Made by a program: the position numbers and the translations under genes. DNA of 64,000 bases from Pedobacter sp. KBW06. GTDB lineage: Bacteria > Bacteroidota > Bacteroidia > Sphingobacteriales > Sphingobacteriaceae. Positions 17,125-26,706 of this stretch are shown here, piece by piece. Below the pieces are notes generated by a model. It saw nothing but the letters and a program-made list of their open reading frames with translations, searched no databases and was not told the origin of the DNA. The stretch covers positions 532,009-596,008 of the forward strand of contig NZ_QAJL01000004.1 of assembly GCF_003852525.1 (NCBI RefSeq). Reading direction: 5' to 3'. The number at the start of each line of letters is the position of its first letter. Positions within the stretch are counted from its first letter, which is position 1.

Positions 17125-17153
17125 CAAGTACCCAAATATGTTACCTCAAAAAA

Positions 17154-18353
17154 CTATTCCGGCAGACAGATTTTCCCCATCGTAATGGAAGGCACCCCCT
17201 CCCTGTTTCCGAAGTTAGTCTTCTCACCCACAAGTGTTTCATTTGCCAGAACGGCGAACAACACAGCCTCTTTTGCATCCGGATTTATGTCGAGGTCATC
17301 TGTGGTATAAAATGAAGCATTTGGTAAGCCCTTCTTCAATGCCGCTACCAATAAAGGATTGTGCATTCCGCCACCACTCATGAATATCGAAGGTGTTTCA
17401 TCTTTACCAAAACATTTCTCTACCGCAGCCACAATCACTGTTGCAGAAAAACGGCATAAGGTTGCCAGAATGTCTTCATTCTGCAGTGCTTTCGTTCCGG
17501 ATCTTTCCTGAGCTTCCTCCAGATAAGGGAGATTGAAAAGCTCAGGGCCTGTTGTTTTTGGAAAATCAGCCCTTAGAAACTCAGCCTGCATCAGCGCGGC
17601 CAGCAAATCTCCATTGACTTTCCCTGCACTCGCTATTGCTGCATTTTCGTCGAAATACAGGCCTTCGTAATTTTTTTGAATAAACTGGTCCATCAAGGTA
17701 TTGCCTGGCCCCACATCGGTAGAGAAGACCTTAGAAGCATCGTTATCTGCCGGCAAATAGGTGAAATTGGCAATCCCCCCGACATTTAGCATAATGCGGT
17801 CTTCCCCTTTTTTGGAGAACAACAAATAATCACCATAAACGGCCAAAGGGGCTCCCTCTCCACCCGCAGCGATGTGTTTTTGCCTGAAGTCACTAATGGT
17901 GATGATTCCGGTCTTAACCGCAATATGATCTCCATCCCCGATTTGAAGCGTTGCGTTCGGATAAACCGGAAAACCATGTAATGAGGCCGGAGCATGGAAA
18001 ATCGTTTGCCCATGACTCGCAATGACATCCACCTCTTCAGCCTTTCTCCCCCAGGATTTCAGTGCTTCCAAAATCAGCGCTGCATGAAGCAATCCAATCT
18101 TTTCATTCATTAGACAGACCATTTGCAAATCAGCATCCCTCCTGGAAAAAATAGATTTCACTTCCGCTTTTAAAGCATTTTCGTACGGAATGGTACTAAA
18201 TTCCAATACCCTTACCTTCGTTTCCGCTCCGCTGCCCCGGATGGCGCAAAGCGCAATGTCCAGTCCGTCTAATGAGGTTCCCGACATTAATCCAATGATC
18301 AGGCGTTCCTGCTTTTCCAGTATTTGAAATATTTTCTTCCAGTTTGAATTCAT
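17154..18353 (-). CDS. anmK: Anhydro-N-acetylmuramic acid kinase
   Basis: 399 residues from the ATG chosen here. AnmK opens the 1,6-anhydro ring of anhMurNAc and phosphorylates it to MurNAc-6-phosphate during cell-wall recycling. The ATP-binding start GLMSGTSLDGLDIALC (21-36), the catalytic region VIASHGQTIFHAP and DFRQKHIAAGGEGAPLA, and GGIANFTYLP and STDVGPGNTLMDQ are all characteristic. A frame 58 codons longer exists, but it crosses an exact -7 box (18384-18391), so I use MNSNWKKIFQ. It is divergent from the NagB/PIG-L fusion and upstream of SusC pair 2. Confidence 0.94.
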   Translation of the reverse strand: MNSNWKKIFQILEKQERLIIGLMSGTSLDGLDIALCAIRGSGAETKVRVLEFSTIPYENALKAEVKSIFSRRDADLQMVCLMNEKIGLLHAALILEALKSWGRKAEEVDVIASHGQTIFHAPASLHGFPVYPNATLQIGDGDHIAVKTGIITISDFRQKHIAAGGEGAPLAVYGDYLLFSKKGEDRIMLNVGGIANFTYLPADNDASKVFSTDVGPGNTLMDQFIQKNYEGLYFDENAAIASAGKVNGDLLAALMQAEFLRADFPKTTGPELFNLPYLEEAQERSGTKALQNEDILATLCRFSATVIVAAVEKCFGKDETPSIFMSGGGMHNPLLVAALKKGLPNASFYTTDDLDINPDAKEAVLFAVLANETLVGEKTNFGNREGVPSITMGKICLPE

Positions 18354-18383
18354 ATCCGCAATTGATGGGCTTAACACTATACA

Positions 18384-18391
18384 CAAAAGTA
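18384..18391 (-). promoter_or_regulatory. -7 element of anmK
   Basis: Minus strand TACTTTTG, exact TAnnTTTG, 30 bases before the anmK ATG. No good TTTG box is present at -33. Its position argues against the longer anmK reading frame. Confidence 0.45.
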
Positions 18392-18601
18392 AACAATCCT
18401 GACAGGAGATTTCCAGGGCCCTGACCGAAAACAAGTTTATTTGCAAATAGCGAAAATCAATGGTCATCCGCAACAAAAAACAGGAAAGCAGAGCGATTTC
18501 GTAAAAAATTAAATGAAACCGGCACAAAAACTACCAAATTCACAAAAAATACCTCTTCAAATTATCGATTTTAAACAAAAAACCGCTTCGGGTTAAAAAA
18601 C

Positions 18602-18632
18602 TTTGATTAAGTCAATAGAGTCACTATATTTA
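18602..18632 (+). promoter_or_regulatory. Promoter of the NagB/PIG-L fusion gene
   Basis: TTTG (18602-18605), 19-base spacer, TATATTTA (18625-18632), one mismatch from TTTG-N19-TAnnTTTG. Predicted start near 18638, giving a leader of about 25 bases. Confidence 0.6.
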
Positions 18633-18662
18633 CTGCTCCGTACAAAATTTAAGAACAATTAA

Positions 18663-20582
18663 ATGGCAAGATTAAATCTTCTGGAAGAAACGCGCTTTGA
18701 AAAACTGCCCGTTTCTGTCTTTGAAAATCCTAAAGCAGCATCTTTAAGTGTTGCTCACCGCATCGGGGACCTTATTAAAGAAAAACAAAAGAACAATTCC
18801 AAGGCTGTCTTAGGCCTAGCTACCGGAGCTACACCAATAGCGGTGTACGCGGAATTAGTTAGAATGCATAAGGAAGAAGGTTTGAGCTTTAAAAACGTAA
18901 TCACGTTCAATCTCGACGAGTACTACCCTATGCAGCCAGATGCTGCACAGAGCTATGTATCTTTCATGAATGATCATTTATTTGATCATATCGATATTGA
19001 CAAAAACAATGTGAACATCCCTGATGGAACATTAAAACTGGAAGATATTCCTGCTTTCTGTCTGAACTACGAAAAGAAAATTACTGAAGTAGGCGGATTA
19101 GACATTCAGATTCTGGGTATCGGTCGTACCGGTCACATTGGTTTCAATGAGCCGGGATCAGCACCAAATTCAGGAACCCGTTTAGTAACCCTGGACGACC
19201 TGACCAGAAGAGATGCGGCCAGAGATTTCGGTGGTAAATCTTTTGTTCCGACAAAAGCAATTACCATGGGTATCGGTACCATCTTCAAAGCCCGTGAAAT
19301 CATCCTGATGGCATGGAACAAGAAGAAAGCCTCCATCATTAAAAAAGCAGTAGAAGGAGAAATCTCAAGTGAAGTTCCGGCTACTTACTTACAGCTATCT
19401 GATCATGTAGAATTTATTCTGGATCAGGATGCAGCTTCTCAACTGACCCGTTTTGATACACCATGGTTGGTAAAAGACTGTATATGGGATGATGTCCTGA
19501 CCAGAAAAGCAGTAATCTGGCTGGCAAACACGCTAAGCAAACCAATCCTTAAACTTACTGAAGACGACTTCAATAACAATGGCATGGCTCAGCTGGCTGT
19601 TGAAAAAGGACCGGTATACAACATCAACATTCATATTTTCAATAAATTACAACATACCATCACCGGATGGCCGGGAGGTAAACCAAACGCAGATGATTCT
19701 CAAAGACCTGAGCGTGCGGAACCTGCTAAAAAACGCGTGGTACTCTTCTCTCCACACCCTGATGACGATGTGATTTCTATGGGTGGTACTTTTATCCGCC
19801 TGGTAGATCAGAAACATGATGTACATGTGGCTTACCAAACTTCCGGAAATACCGCAGTTTGGGATGATGATGCACTTCGTTTCGTAGAATTCAACATCGA
19901 CTTCTCTGAAAAAATGGGAATGGGTCAGCAGGGAATGAAAGACCTGTACCAGGACATGCGTAAGTTCATCGAAAAGAAACAACCTAACCAGGTAGATACT
20001 CCGGAGATCCAATCTGTAAAAGGACTGATCAGAAAAGGAGAAGCAATTGCAGGTGCAAGGTATTGCGGATTAGAAGATGACCATATCCACTTCATGGCAC
20101 TTCCTTTCTATGAAAGCGGTAAAAATCAGAAAAATCCAGTAACGGAGAAAGATATCGAGCTGACCATGGAGCTTTTACAAAAAATCAAACCGGAGCAGGT
20201 ATTTGCTGCAGGAGATTTTGAAGATCCGCATGGCACACACATCGTATGTTTTAACATCATCTTAGCTGCTTTGCAAAGACTGGCAAAAACAGAAAGCTGG
20301 GTTAAAGATTGCTGGTTGTGGTTATACCGTGGTGCATGGTTGGAGTTTGAGACCTATGAGATCGAAATGGCAGTTCCATTGAGTCCGCAGGAAGTAGAAC
20401 GCAAGAAATTCGCGATCTTCAAACACCAGTCGCAAAAAGACCGCGCCGTATTCCCTGGTGATGATGCAAGGGAATTCTGGGAAAGGGCTGAAGACAGAAA
20501 CAGAGAAACTGCCCAGGCTTATGACAACCTGGGATTAGCTGAATACGAGGCGATGGAAGCCTTTGTTCGTTACAAGTTTTAA
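18663..20582 (+). CDS. Glucosamine-6-phosphate deaminase fused to a PIG-L/LmbE-type deacetylase
   Basis: 639 residues in two domains. Residues 1 to about 270 are a NagB sugar-phosphate isomerase fold: GLATGATPIAVY (51-62), FNLDEYY with Asp85, and GIGRTGHIGFNEPGS with His158 and Glu163. The position of E. coli Asp141 is Thr156 here. From about 350 a PIG-L deacetylase domain follows, with FSPHPDDDVISMGGT carrying the metal ligands and DPHGTH as the later His motif. NagB converts GlcN-6-P to Fru-6-P and ammonia. The second domain could deacetylate GlcNAc-6-P or a related sugar first, but that is inference. Long NagB proteins of this build are known in Bacteroidota. A terminator follows directly. 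Confidence 0.9.
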   Translation: MARLNLLEETRFEKLPVSVFENPKAASLSVAHRIGDLIKEKQKNNSKAVLGLATGATPIAVYAELVRMHKEEGLSFKNVITFNLDEYYPMQPDAAQSYVSFMNDHLFDHIDIDKNNVNIPDGTLKLEDIPAFCLNYEKKITEVGGLDIQILGIGRTGHIGFNEPGSAPNSGTRLVTLDDLTRRDAARDFGGKSFVPTKAITMGIGTIFKAREIILMAWNKKKASIIKKAVEGEISSEVPATYLQLSDHVEFILDQDAASQLTRFDTPWLVKDCIWDDVLTRKAVIWLANTLSKPILKLTEDDFNNNGMAQLAVEKGPVYNINIHIFNKLQHTITGWPGGKPNADDSQRPERAEPAKKRVVLFSPHPDDDVISMGGTFIRLVDQKHDVHVAYQTSGNTAVWDDDALRFVEFNIDFSEKMGMGQQGMKDLYQDMRKFIEKKQPNQVDTPEIQSVKGLIRKGEAIAGARYCGLEDDHIHFMALPFYESGKNQKNPVTEKDIELTMELLQKIKPEQVFAAGDFEDPHGTHIVCFNIILAALQRLAKTESWVKDCWLWLYRGAWLEFETYEIEMAVPLSPQEVERKKFAIFKHQSQKDRAVFPGDDAREFWERAEDRNRETAQAYDNLGLAEYEAMEAFVRYKF

Positions 20583-20594
20583 ATTATATTTATA

Positions 20595-20626
20595 GCCGCT
20601 ACTGTTCAAAAAGTAGCGGCTTTTTT
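20595..20626 (+). terminator. Terminator after the NagB/PIG-L gene
   Basis: Perfect 9-bp arms GCCGCTACT (20595-20603) and AGTAGCGGC (20612-20620), then six T (20621-20626). The NagX-like gene begins 17 bases later, so it depends on read-through or on its own start site. Confidence 0.85.
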
Positions 20627-20643
20627 GTTTTAAAACCCCTCAT

Positions 20644-21801
20644 ATGACCTCTTCTCCAAACCTGCAGGATGCCCCTGCCAGATTACTGTCTCTGGATTTT
20701 TTCAGAGGCGCCACCGTTGCAGCCATGATCCTGGTGAACAATCCCGGAGACTGGGGAAATATTTATGCACCTCTGGAACACGCCAACTGGAATGGCTGTA
20801 CACCAACCGACCTGATCTTCCCCTTTTTCCTTTTTATCGTGGGGGTTTCCATCGCTTATGCCATGGGCAGCAAAAAAACAGATCCGGCAACACATCAAAA
20901 GACAATTTTTAAAGCCATAAAAAGAGCAGTGACCTTGTTTGCATTAGGCCTGTTCCTTTCCTTATTCCCAAAAGTATTTACCGACCCCATAGCTGCCTTT
21001 CAGCATGTTCGCATCCCGGGTGTCTTACAACGCATAGCGATTGTTTTCCTGATCTCTTCCATTATCTTTCTGAAGAACTCCGAAAAAAACATCTTTAGGA
21101 TCATGATCATTCTCCTGGCCGGGTACTGGGCCATCATGACCTTTATCCCTGTCCCTGGTGTGGGCTATGCAAACCTGGAAAAAGAAACAAATTTAGGCGC
21201 ATGGATAGACCGTGGCCTGCTCACAGAAGCACACCTCTGGAAATCTTCAAAAACATGGGACCCGGAAGGATTACTGAGCACCATTCCGGCAATTGCGACG
21301 GGCTTATTTGGAGTCCTTGCTGGCGTTTACCTGAAACGTAAAGACCTCGATGCCCCGACCAAAATAGCCTGGTTATTTTCTGTGGGATGCCTTGCCATTG
21401 CCCTTGGACTCATCTGGGACTTACAGTTCCCCATCAATAAACAACTCTGGACAAGCTCATTTGTATTGTATACCGGTGGCCTGGCAACTGTCATTCTTGC
21501 GCTGTGCTACTGGATCATCGACATCCAGAAATACAACCGCTTTACCAAACCCTTTGTCGTTTATGGCGTCAATGCCATTACCGTATTTTTCCTTTCCGGC
21601 TTAATCCCGCGCATCCTGCACATGATCAAATTAAATCAGCCTGACGGAAGCCAGATTGATCTTCAGGCCTGGTTATATTCCGGTTTTACAGCCAGCTTCT
21701 CCCCCATCAATGCCTCTCTGGCATGGGCGGTTACTTTTATCCTGTTCTGGCTTTTGATTCTCTGGGTGATGTATATCAAGAAAATCATTATAAAAGTGTA
21801 A
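20644..21801 (+). CDS. NagX/HGSNAT-like membrane transacylase (DUF5009 type)
   Basis: 385 residues with about 10 membrane helices. The N-terminus has the family signature LLSLDFFRGATVAAMILVNN followed by WNGCTPTDLIFPFFLFIVGVS. Human HGSNAT, of the same family, acetylates terminal glucosamine of heparan sulfate across the lysosomal membrane with cytosolic acetyl-CoA, using a His in this region; here H44 of EHANWNGCTPTDL may be its counterpart. Bacterial NagX proteins are found with GlcNAc-use genes. Next to a NagB fusion and anmK, an amino-sugar acetyltransferase is the best guess. It lies 61 bases after the fusion gene with a terminator between. Confidence 0.8.
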   Translation: MTSSPNLQDAPARLLSLDFFRGATVAAMILVNNPGDWGNIYAPLEHANWNGCTPTDLIFPFFLFIVGVSIAYAMGSKKTDPATHQKTIFKAIKRAVTLFALGLFLSLFPKVFTDPIAAFQHVRIPGVLQRIAIVFLISSIIFLKNSEKNIFRIMIILLAGYWAIMTFIPVPGVGYANLEKETNLGAWIDRGLLTEAHLWKSSKTWDPEGLLSTIPAIATGLFGVLAGVYLKRKDLDAPTKIAWLFSVGCLAIALGLIWDLQFPINKQLWTSSFVLYTGGLATVILALCYWIIDIQKYNRFTKPFVVYGVNAITVFFLSGLIPRILHMIKLNQPDGSQIDLQAWLYSGFTASFSPINASLAWAVTFILFWLLILWVMYIKKIIIKV

Positions 21802-22032
21802 CTCCTTAATTATTAAGGTTCATTAACATTTATTAACATTTCATTAAGGATCATAACTGCTGATTCTTTGCATATTTGTCCTCGTTAATTATTAAACAAA
21901 ATGTAAATAGTTTCTTAATTTAGCAAAACTTATTAGCTACCTATCCTAGCGGCAATCTGCTGATGTGGCTCGTGCACCACATTAGAGGGAATCGCCATCG
22001 CTTCTTAAACATAAAAAAACAAACAATTACCA
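21802..22032 (+). other. AT-rich spacer before the M16 peptidase
   Basis: No gene fits here. It has a direct repeat ATTAACATTT (near 21822 and 21832), a partial -7 box CATATTTG near 21871, and a small hairpin formed by ATGTGG and CCACAT near 21963-21982. No confident promoter is called. Confidence 0.3.
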
Positions 22033-24891
22033 ATGAAAAAGAATCTTCACATTCTGGCCATAGGACTTGTTGCTCAACTGGCTGTTTACAGTCCGGGTTA
22101 TGCGCAAAAAAAGCCTGTTGCCGCAAAAAAAACAACAACCGTTCAAAAAAATGACGGCAATGTCATTCCGAATGACCCTAACGTAAAAATCGGAAAGCTT
22201 CCCAACGGCCTGACTTATTACATCAGAAAAAACACCGAGCCTAAAAAAAGAGCGGAACTTTACCTGGCTACCCGCATCGGTTCCTTAATGGAGAATGACG
22301 ACCAGCAGGGACTGGCGCATTTCACAGAACACATGGCCTTTAATGGTTCCAAAGATTTTCCAAAGAACGAAATGATCAATTACCTGCAAAGAGCGGGGGT
22401 TCGTTTCGGGGCAGACCTGAATGCCTATACCGGTTTCAACCAGACGGTTTACCAATTGCCTATCCCTACGGACAGCACAGAGGTATTCAAATCCGGATTC
22501 AAAATCCTGGCCAACTGGGCAGGAAAAATCATCATGGAAGGTGAAGAAATTGACAAAGAACGTGGCGTCATCATCGAAGAAGACCGTCAGCGTGGAAAAA
22601 ATGCACAGGAAAGGATGAGCAAGCAATTGCTACCCCTGTTATTGAAAGGTTCCCGCTACGAAAACCGCATACCAATTGGTAAAATAGACCTGCTTAAAAC
22701 ATTTAAGCACGACAAAATCAGGGACTTCTACAAAGACTGGTACAGACCAAACCTTCAGGCAGTCATTGCTGTGGGTGATTTTGATGTCAATGAAGTAGAA
22801 CAATTGATTAAAAAGAATTTCTCTGAACTCACAAATCCGGCAAATCCAAGACCACGTCTGGCCTATGACCTTCCCGACAATAAGGAGCCATTGGTAAAAG
22901 TCATTACTGACCCTGAGCAACCTTACAATGTGGCTATGGTGATCTACAAACAACGTGGCGGGGTTACTAAAACAACAGCGGATTTCAGAAAAAGCCTGGC
23001 ATATTCCATGATCAACAGCATGTTGAGCGCAAGGTTCCAGGAAATTCTTCAAAAGGGAAATGCCCCTTTCCTCTTTGCCCAAACTAGTTTTGGTCCTTAT
23101 CAGGGCGGTTTAGTCTCTAACATCAATGCCTTCCAGACCACGGTGGTTTCAAGCACTGGTGCGACATTGGAAAAAGCACTGACCGCAGGACTTGCGGAGA
23201 ACGAACGCATGAGTAAATTCGGATTCCTGCAATCGGAACTGGATGTCGTAAAGAAAAATATCGCTGCCGGTAATGAGCAACGTCTGAAAGAAAAAGATAA
23301 AACACCATCTTCCAGCTTCGTACAGAAATACCTGAACAACTTCCTCGAGGGAAGCAGCATCGCATCTACCGAGTATGCTTATGAATTGACGAACAAAACC
23401 TTATCGCAAATTACACTGGCGGAAGTAAATGCCCTTGCAAAAACACTGATCACGAAAGAAAACCGCATCATCGTGGTTCAGGCTCCGGAAAAAGACAAAG
23501 CAACACTTCCTACAGACGCGCAATTACTCGCTGCTTTACAAAATGCAGGTAATGGCGTAACCGCTTATGTAGACAATTCTGTAAATAAGCCGCTCTTAGA
23601 GAAAAAACCTACCGCTGGTAAAATCCTTGCTGAAAAGAAAGTTGAGGTCATAGGCGCCACCGAATTGACGCTGAGCAACGGAATAAAAGTAATATTAAAG
23701 CCTACTGATTTCAAAAATGATCAAATTATTTTCAGCTCTTTCTCTAAAGGAGGTACTTCTTTGGCCGGAAATGATGATTATCAGTCTGCAGAAATGGTGA
23801 GTTTGATCAGCCAGAGTGGCGTTGGAGAATTTAATCCTTCACAACTCAACAAGCTGCTTGCCGGAAATACCGGAAGTGCGGGTTCTTATGTAAGTGAACT
23901 GTATCAGGGTTTCAGTGGCAGTGCTGCTCCAAAAGATCTGGAAACAGCCTTCCAATTGGTTTATGCTTATGCAACCAACCCAAGAAAAGATGCAGACATC
24001 TTTAACAAAAACATCAGCGATTACAAAGTCGTCCTGGCCAACAAAAATGCAAACCCTTCCAGCGTATTTGCCGATACCGTACAAGCGGTACTCGCATCCT
24101 ACAATAAACGCGGAATGCCAACTACCCTGGCTGATCTGGACAAGATCTCCCTGGACAAAGCCTTCACTTTCTATAAAGACCGCTTCGCTGATCTTGGTGA
24201 ACAAACCTTTGTCTTCGTTGGTAATTTTGAAGTCGACAAGCTAAAGCCACTCATCGAAACCTATATCGCCAGCCTGCCTACGGCCAATAAAAAACAGAAT
24301 TTTGTAGACAACGGAGTTAATCCTCCGGTAGGAAAAATCAGCAAAACAGTATACAAAGGACTGGAAGATAAAGCCGCAGTAGAATTATACCTGCATGGCG
24401 ATTATGATTATACTCCGGAAAACAATGTACAGCTGGATGCCCTTAAAGCAGCCCTGGAAATCAAAATCCTGGAACGCCTGCGTGAGAAAGAAAGTGGTGT
24501 CTACAGCCCAAATGTTGGCCTGAGTATAAACAAACTCCCTAAAGCACATTATTATTTCACCATCTCCTTCAGCTGTGCAACAGCAAACGTAGAAAAACTG
24601 ATTGCAGCAGCCTTAGATGAAGTAGAGAAAATTAAAGGCAGCGGAGCAACAGCCGATGACATTAAAAAGTTTAAATCTGAAGAACAACGTCAGATGGAAC
24701 TGAGCCTTAGAAACAACGACTACTGGTTAAACTACATCAGCAGCCGCCTGAAAAACGGCGAAGACCTGGGCTTATTTTTACAGGAAAAACAAATGATTGA
24801 AAAGGTAACTGTAGAAAGCACTAAAGCAACAGCAGAAAAATACCTGAACGAAGAGAATTACATTCGTTTTGTATTGGTTCCGCAAAAATAA
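22033..24891 (+). CDS. M16-family zinc metallopeptidase (PqqL-like, two-half form)
   Basis: 952 residues with a signal peptide ending near GYAQ. The inverted zinc motif HxxEH is HFTEH at 96-100, with the downstream Glu176 in DKERGVIIEE as third ligand. The second half (about 520 onward) is the inactive M16 lobe that closes the chamber, and both halves are in one chain as in PqqL and insulysin. Such periplasmic enzymes cleave short unfolded peptides. The starting methionine is followed by a typical MKKNLHILAIG signal. It is followed by a strong terminator. Any link with the neighbouring amino-sugar genes is only by position. Confidence 0.93.
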   Translation: MKKNLHILAIGLVAQLAVYSPGYAQKKPVAAKKTTTVQKNDGNVIPNDPNVKIGKLPNGLTYYIRKNTEPKKRAELYLATRIGSLMENDDQQGLAHFTEHMAFNGSKDFPKNEMINYLQRAGVRFGADLNAYTGFNQTVYQLPIPTDSTEVFKSGFKILANWAGKIIMEGEEIDKERGVIIEEDRQRGKNAQERMSKQLLPLLLKGSRYENRIPIGKIDLLKTFKHDKIRDFYKDWYRPNLQAVIAVGDFDVNEVEQLIKKNFSELTNPANPRPRLAYDLPDNKEPLVKVITDPEQPYNVAMVIYKQRGGVTKTTADFRKSLAYSMINSMLSARFQEILQKGNAPFLFAQTSFGPYQGGLVSNINAFQTTVVSSTGATLEKALTAGLAENERMSKFGFLQSELDVVKKNIAAGNEQRLKEKDKTPSSSFVQKYLNNFLEGSSIASTEYAYELTNKTLSQITLAEVNALAKTLITKENRIIVVQAPEKDKATLPTDAQLLAALQNAGNGVTAYVDNSVNKPLLEKKPTAGKILAEKKVEVIGATELTLSNGIKVILKPTDFKNDQIIFSSFSKGGTSLAGNDDYQSAEMVSLISQSGVGEFNPSQLNKLLAGNTGSAGSYVSELYQGFSGSAAPKDLETAFQLVYAYATNPRKDADIFNKNISDYKVVLANKNANPSSVFADTVQAVLASYNKRGMPTTLADLDKISLDKAFTFYKDRFADLGEQTFVFVGNFEVDKLKPLIETYIASLPTANKKQNFVDNGVNPPVGKISKTVYKGLEDKAAVELYLHGDYDYTPENNVQLDALKAALEIKILERLREKESGVYSPNVGLSINKLPKAHYYFTISFSCATANVEKLIAAALDEVEKIKGSGATADDIKKFKSEEQRQMELSLRNNDYWLNYISSRLKNGEDLGLFLQEKQMIEKVTVESTKATAEKYLNEENYIRFVLVPQK

Positions 24892-24910
24892 AAAAGGACC
24901 TCCTTAATAC

Positions 24911-24948
24911 AAAAACGGCCTGATGAGTAAGCTCATCAGGCCGTTTTT
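24911..24948. terminator. Bidirectional terminator between M16 and DigH-like genes
   Basis: A 17-bp perfect inverted repeat (24911-24927 and 24932-24948) with a four-base loop, A-run at the left and T-run at the right. It serves the two convergent genes. Confidence 0.9.
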
Positions 24949-24966
24949 TATTTAGATGCCAACGTA

Positions 24967-26520
24967 TTATTCCTGGCTTGCCAGCTCCTTCGTCTGAATC
25001 CCGACAGGGCCACTGGGATCACTCTCGTTTTTCAAACGGTCCAATGCCGTTACGAGGTAGTTATATCTTTTTCCTTTCTCCGTTGTTGTATCTAAAAAGA
25101 AAGTGAAATCTTCAAAACTGATCTTTAGAATATTCTTTGCATCCAGAATATCAATTTTTTCCCCTTCATTAAAACGGTAAACCACATAGCCGGATGCAGT
25201 CTCCCCGTCGCTGGCTACAAAAGGCTTTTCCCATTTCAGGTGAACACCATCATTTTTAGATTCTGCACTGAGCTGCTGTGGCTTATTGGGCACCACATCA
25301 TCCAGCCATGGCATTTGAGGCGGAAGGGCCGGATACCGGTATAAATCGTGTCTCAATGAGTCTCCGGCAGCGCGGGCCACCGTGGAAAATGATTTTGAAC
25401 TAAAAAACACACTTCCCTGAACCCGGTTATTTTCCCGGATATACCTGATCTGTGAAGGGATCTGATTTGGCAACCGCCATGCAGCTTCTCCCCGCTGATT
25501 CATCAGATAAGCACCCTGTCCGATGTAAAGATGCCTTCCGTAGGCATTGTTCCCCCACCAGTCTACCAGCGTGCCAAAAGGAGCAACCTTACGCGTAAAG
25601 CTGAAATAAATCTGTGGGTTGATATAATCTACCCATCCTTCTTTTACCCATTTTCTGGAATCTGCAAAAAGCTCATGGTAATTGGAAAGTCCTCTGGTTG
25701 CAGAACCCTGGCTATCCTCATTGTCGTTTTTCCAGATCCCAAAAGGACTGATTCCAAATTTCACATATTTCTTATGGTGATGAATGCTATCGTCCAGTTG
25801 TTTGATCAATAAATCGACGTTATTCCTTCTCCAGTCGTTGATGTCGGTAAAACCATTTGAATATTTGCTGAACGTAGCATCGTCATTGATCCGCTGGCCT
25901 GCGATCTTATAAGGGTAGAAGTAATCGTCAAAATGAATTCCATCCACATCATATCCTTTTACTACATCCAGAATCACCTGAACGATATACTCCCTTACTT
26001 CAGGAATTCCCGGATCAAACTGTTTCTTGCCTCCGTAAGTGAAAAACCAATCGGGGCGTTTTCTCGTCATATGGTCAGGACTTACCACAGTATTCACACT
26101 CATCGTTGCACGATAAGGGTTAAACCAGGCATGTAATTCCATTCCCCGCTGATGGGCTTCTTTAATTGCAAATGCTAAAGGATCATAACCCGGTCCCGGG
26201 GATATTCCCTGTCTCCCCATCAGCCATTGGCTCCAGGGCTCCCTTGATTTCGCATAAATAGCATCTGCTGCAGGCCTTACCTGTAACAAAATGGCGTTCA
26301 TTCCATTTGCTTTATGCAGTTCAAGAATACCGATCAGTTCCTGTTTTTGCTGGTCCGCACTCAGCCCGGGTTTGGACGGCCAGTCAATATTCGCTACAGT
26401 CGCTACCCAGACCCCGCGAAACTCTCTTTTTGGAGCAATTTTTGATGTACTCTGAGCGTAAAGGATCGTAGGAGTTATTAGGATTAGGGATAATAGCGCA
26501 TAGATAGTGGTTTTAAACAT
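24967..26520 (-). CDS. Glycosyl hydrolase of the GHL10/DUF187 family, DigH (YddW)-like
   Basis: 517 residues. A signal peptide (to about ILYAQ) has no lipobox, unlike E. coli DigH, which is a lipoprotein. The TIM-barrel region begins REFRGVWVATVANIDWPSKPG, with MNAILLQVRPAADAIY, HAWFNPYRA and VDGIHFDDYFYPY following in order, which is the conserved order of the family. The Asp pair in HFDDY is the likely catalytic site. A fibronectin-III-like module follows (about 425-505). E. coli DigH cuts peptidoglycan strands that lack stem peptides, so this gene may release muramyl sugars; with anmK nearby that is an attractive but unproved link. Confidence 0.87.
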   Translation of the reverse strand: MFKTTIYALLSLILITPTILYAQSTSKIAPKREFRGVWVATVANIDWPSKPGLSADQQKQELIGILELHKANGMNAILLQVRPAADAIYAKSREPWSQWLMGRQGISPGPGYDPLAFAIKEAHQRGMELHAWFNPYRATMSVNTVVSPDHMTRKRPDWFFTYGGKKQFDPGIPEVREYIVQVILDVVKGYDVDGIHFDDYFYPYKIAGQRINDDATFSKYSNGFTDINDWRRNNVDLLIKQLDDSIHHHKKYVKFGISPFGIWKNDNEDSQGSATRGLSNYHELFADSRKWVKEGWVDYINPQIYFSFTRKVAPFGTLVDWWGNNAYGRHLYIGQGAYLMNQRGEAAWRLPNQIPSQIRYIRENNRVQGSVFFSSKSFSTVARAAGDSLRHDLYRYPALPPQMPWLDDVVPNKPQQLSAESKNDGVHLKWEKPFVASDGETASGYVVYRFNEGEKIDILDAKNILKISFEDFTFFLDTTTEKGKRYNYLVTALDRLKNESDPSGPVGIQTKELASQE

Positions 26521-26640
26521 CTTATGTAGTTTGTGCTTTATTTAAATAAGTTTCATTTGTGGTCATCAGTATACACTAATAGCTGAGACCCTAGCAAGTA
26601 AACGATTTTTTTTAAGGTCTCATACAAATAGGGCTTTTTT

Positions 26641-26673
26641 TTTGCTATTTCCTATATTTTTATACTATGTTCG
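26641..26673 (+). promoter_or_regulatory. Possible promoter of the coiled-coil protein gene
   Basis: TTTG (26641-26644), 21-base spacer, TATGTTCG (26666-26673), one mismatch from TAnnTTTG. The ATG is 33 bases downstream. Confidence 0.4.
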
Positions 26674-26706
26674 CGTTTTAAACACATTTAGAGAAGAATT
26701 TAAGAA

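Noticed and set aside
18354..18527. 58-codon N-terminal extension of anmK
   Set aside because: It crosses an exact promoter -7 box and has no similarity to AnmK; the ATG at 18353 gives the normal protein start.
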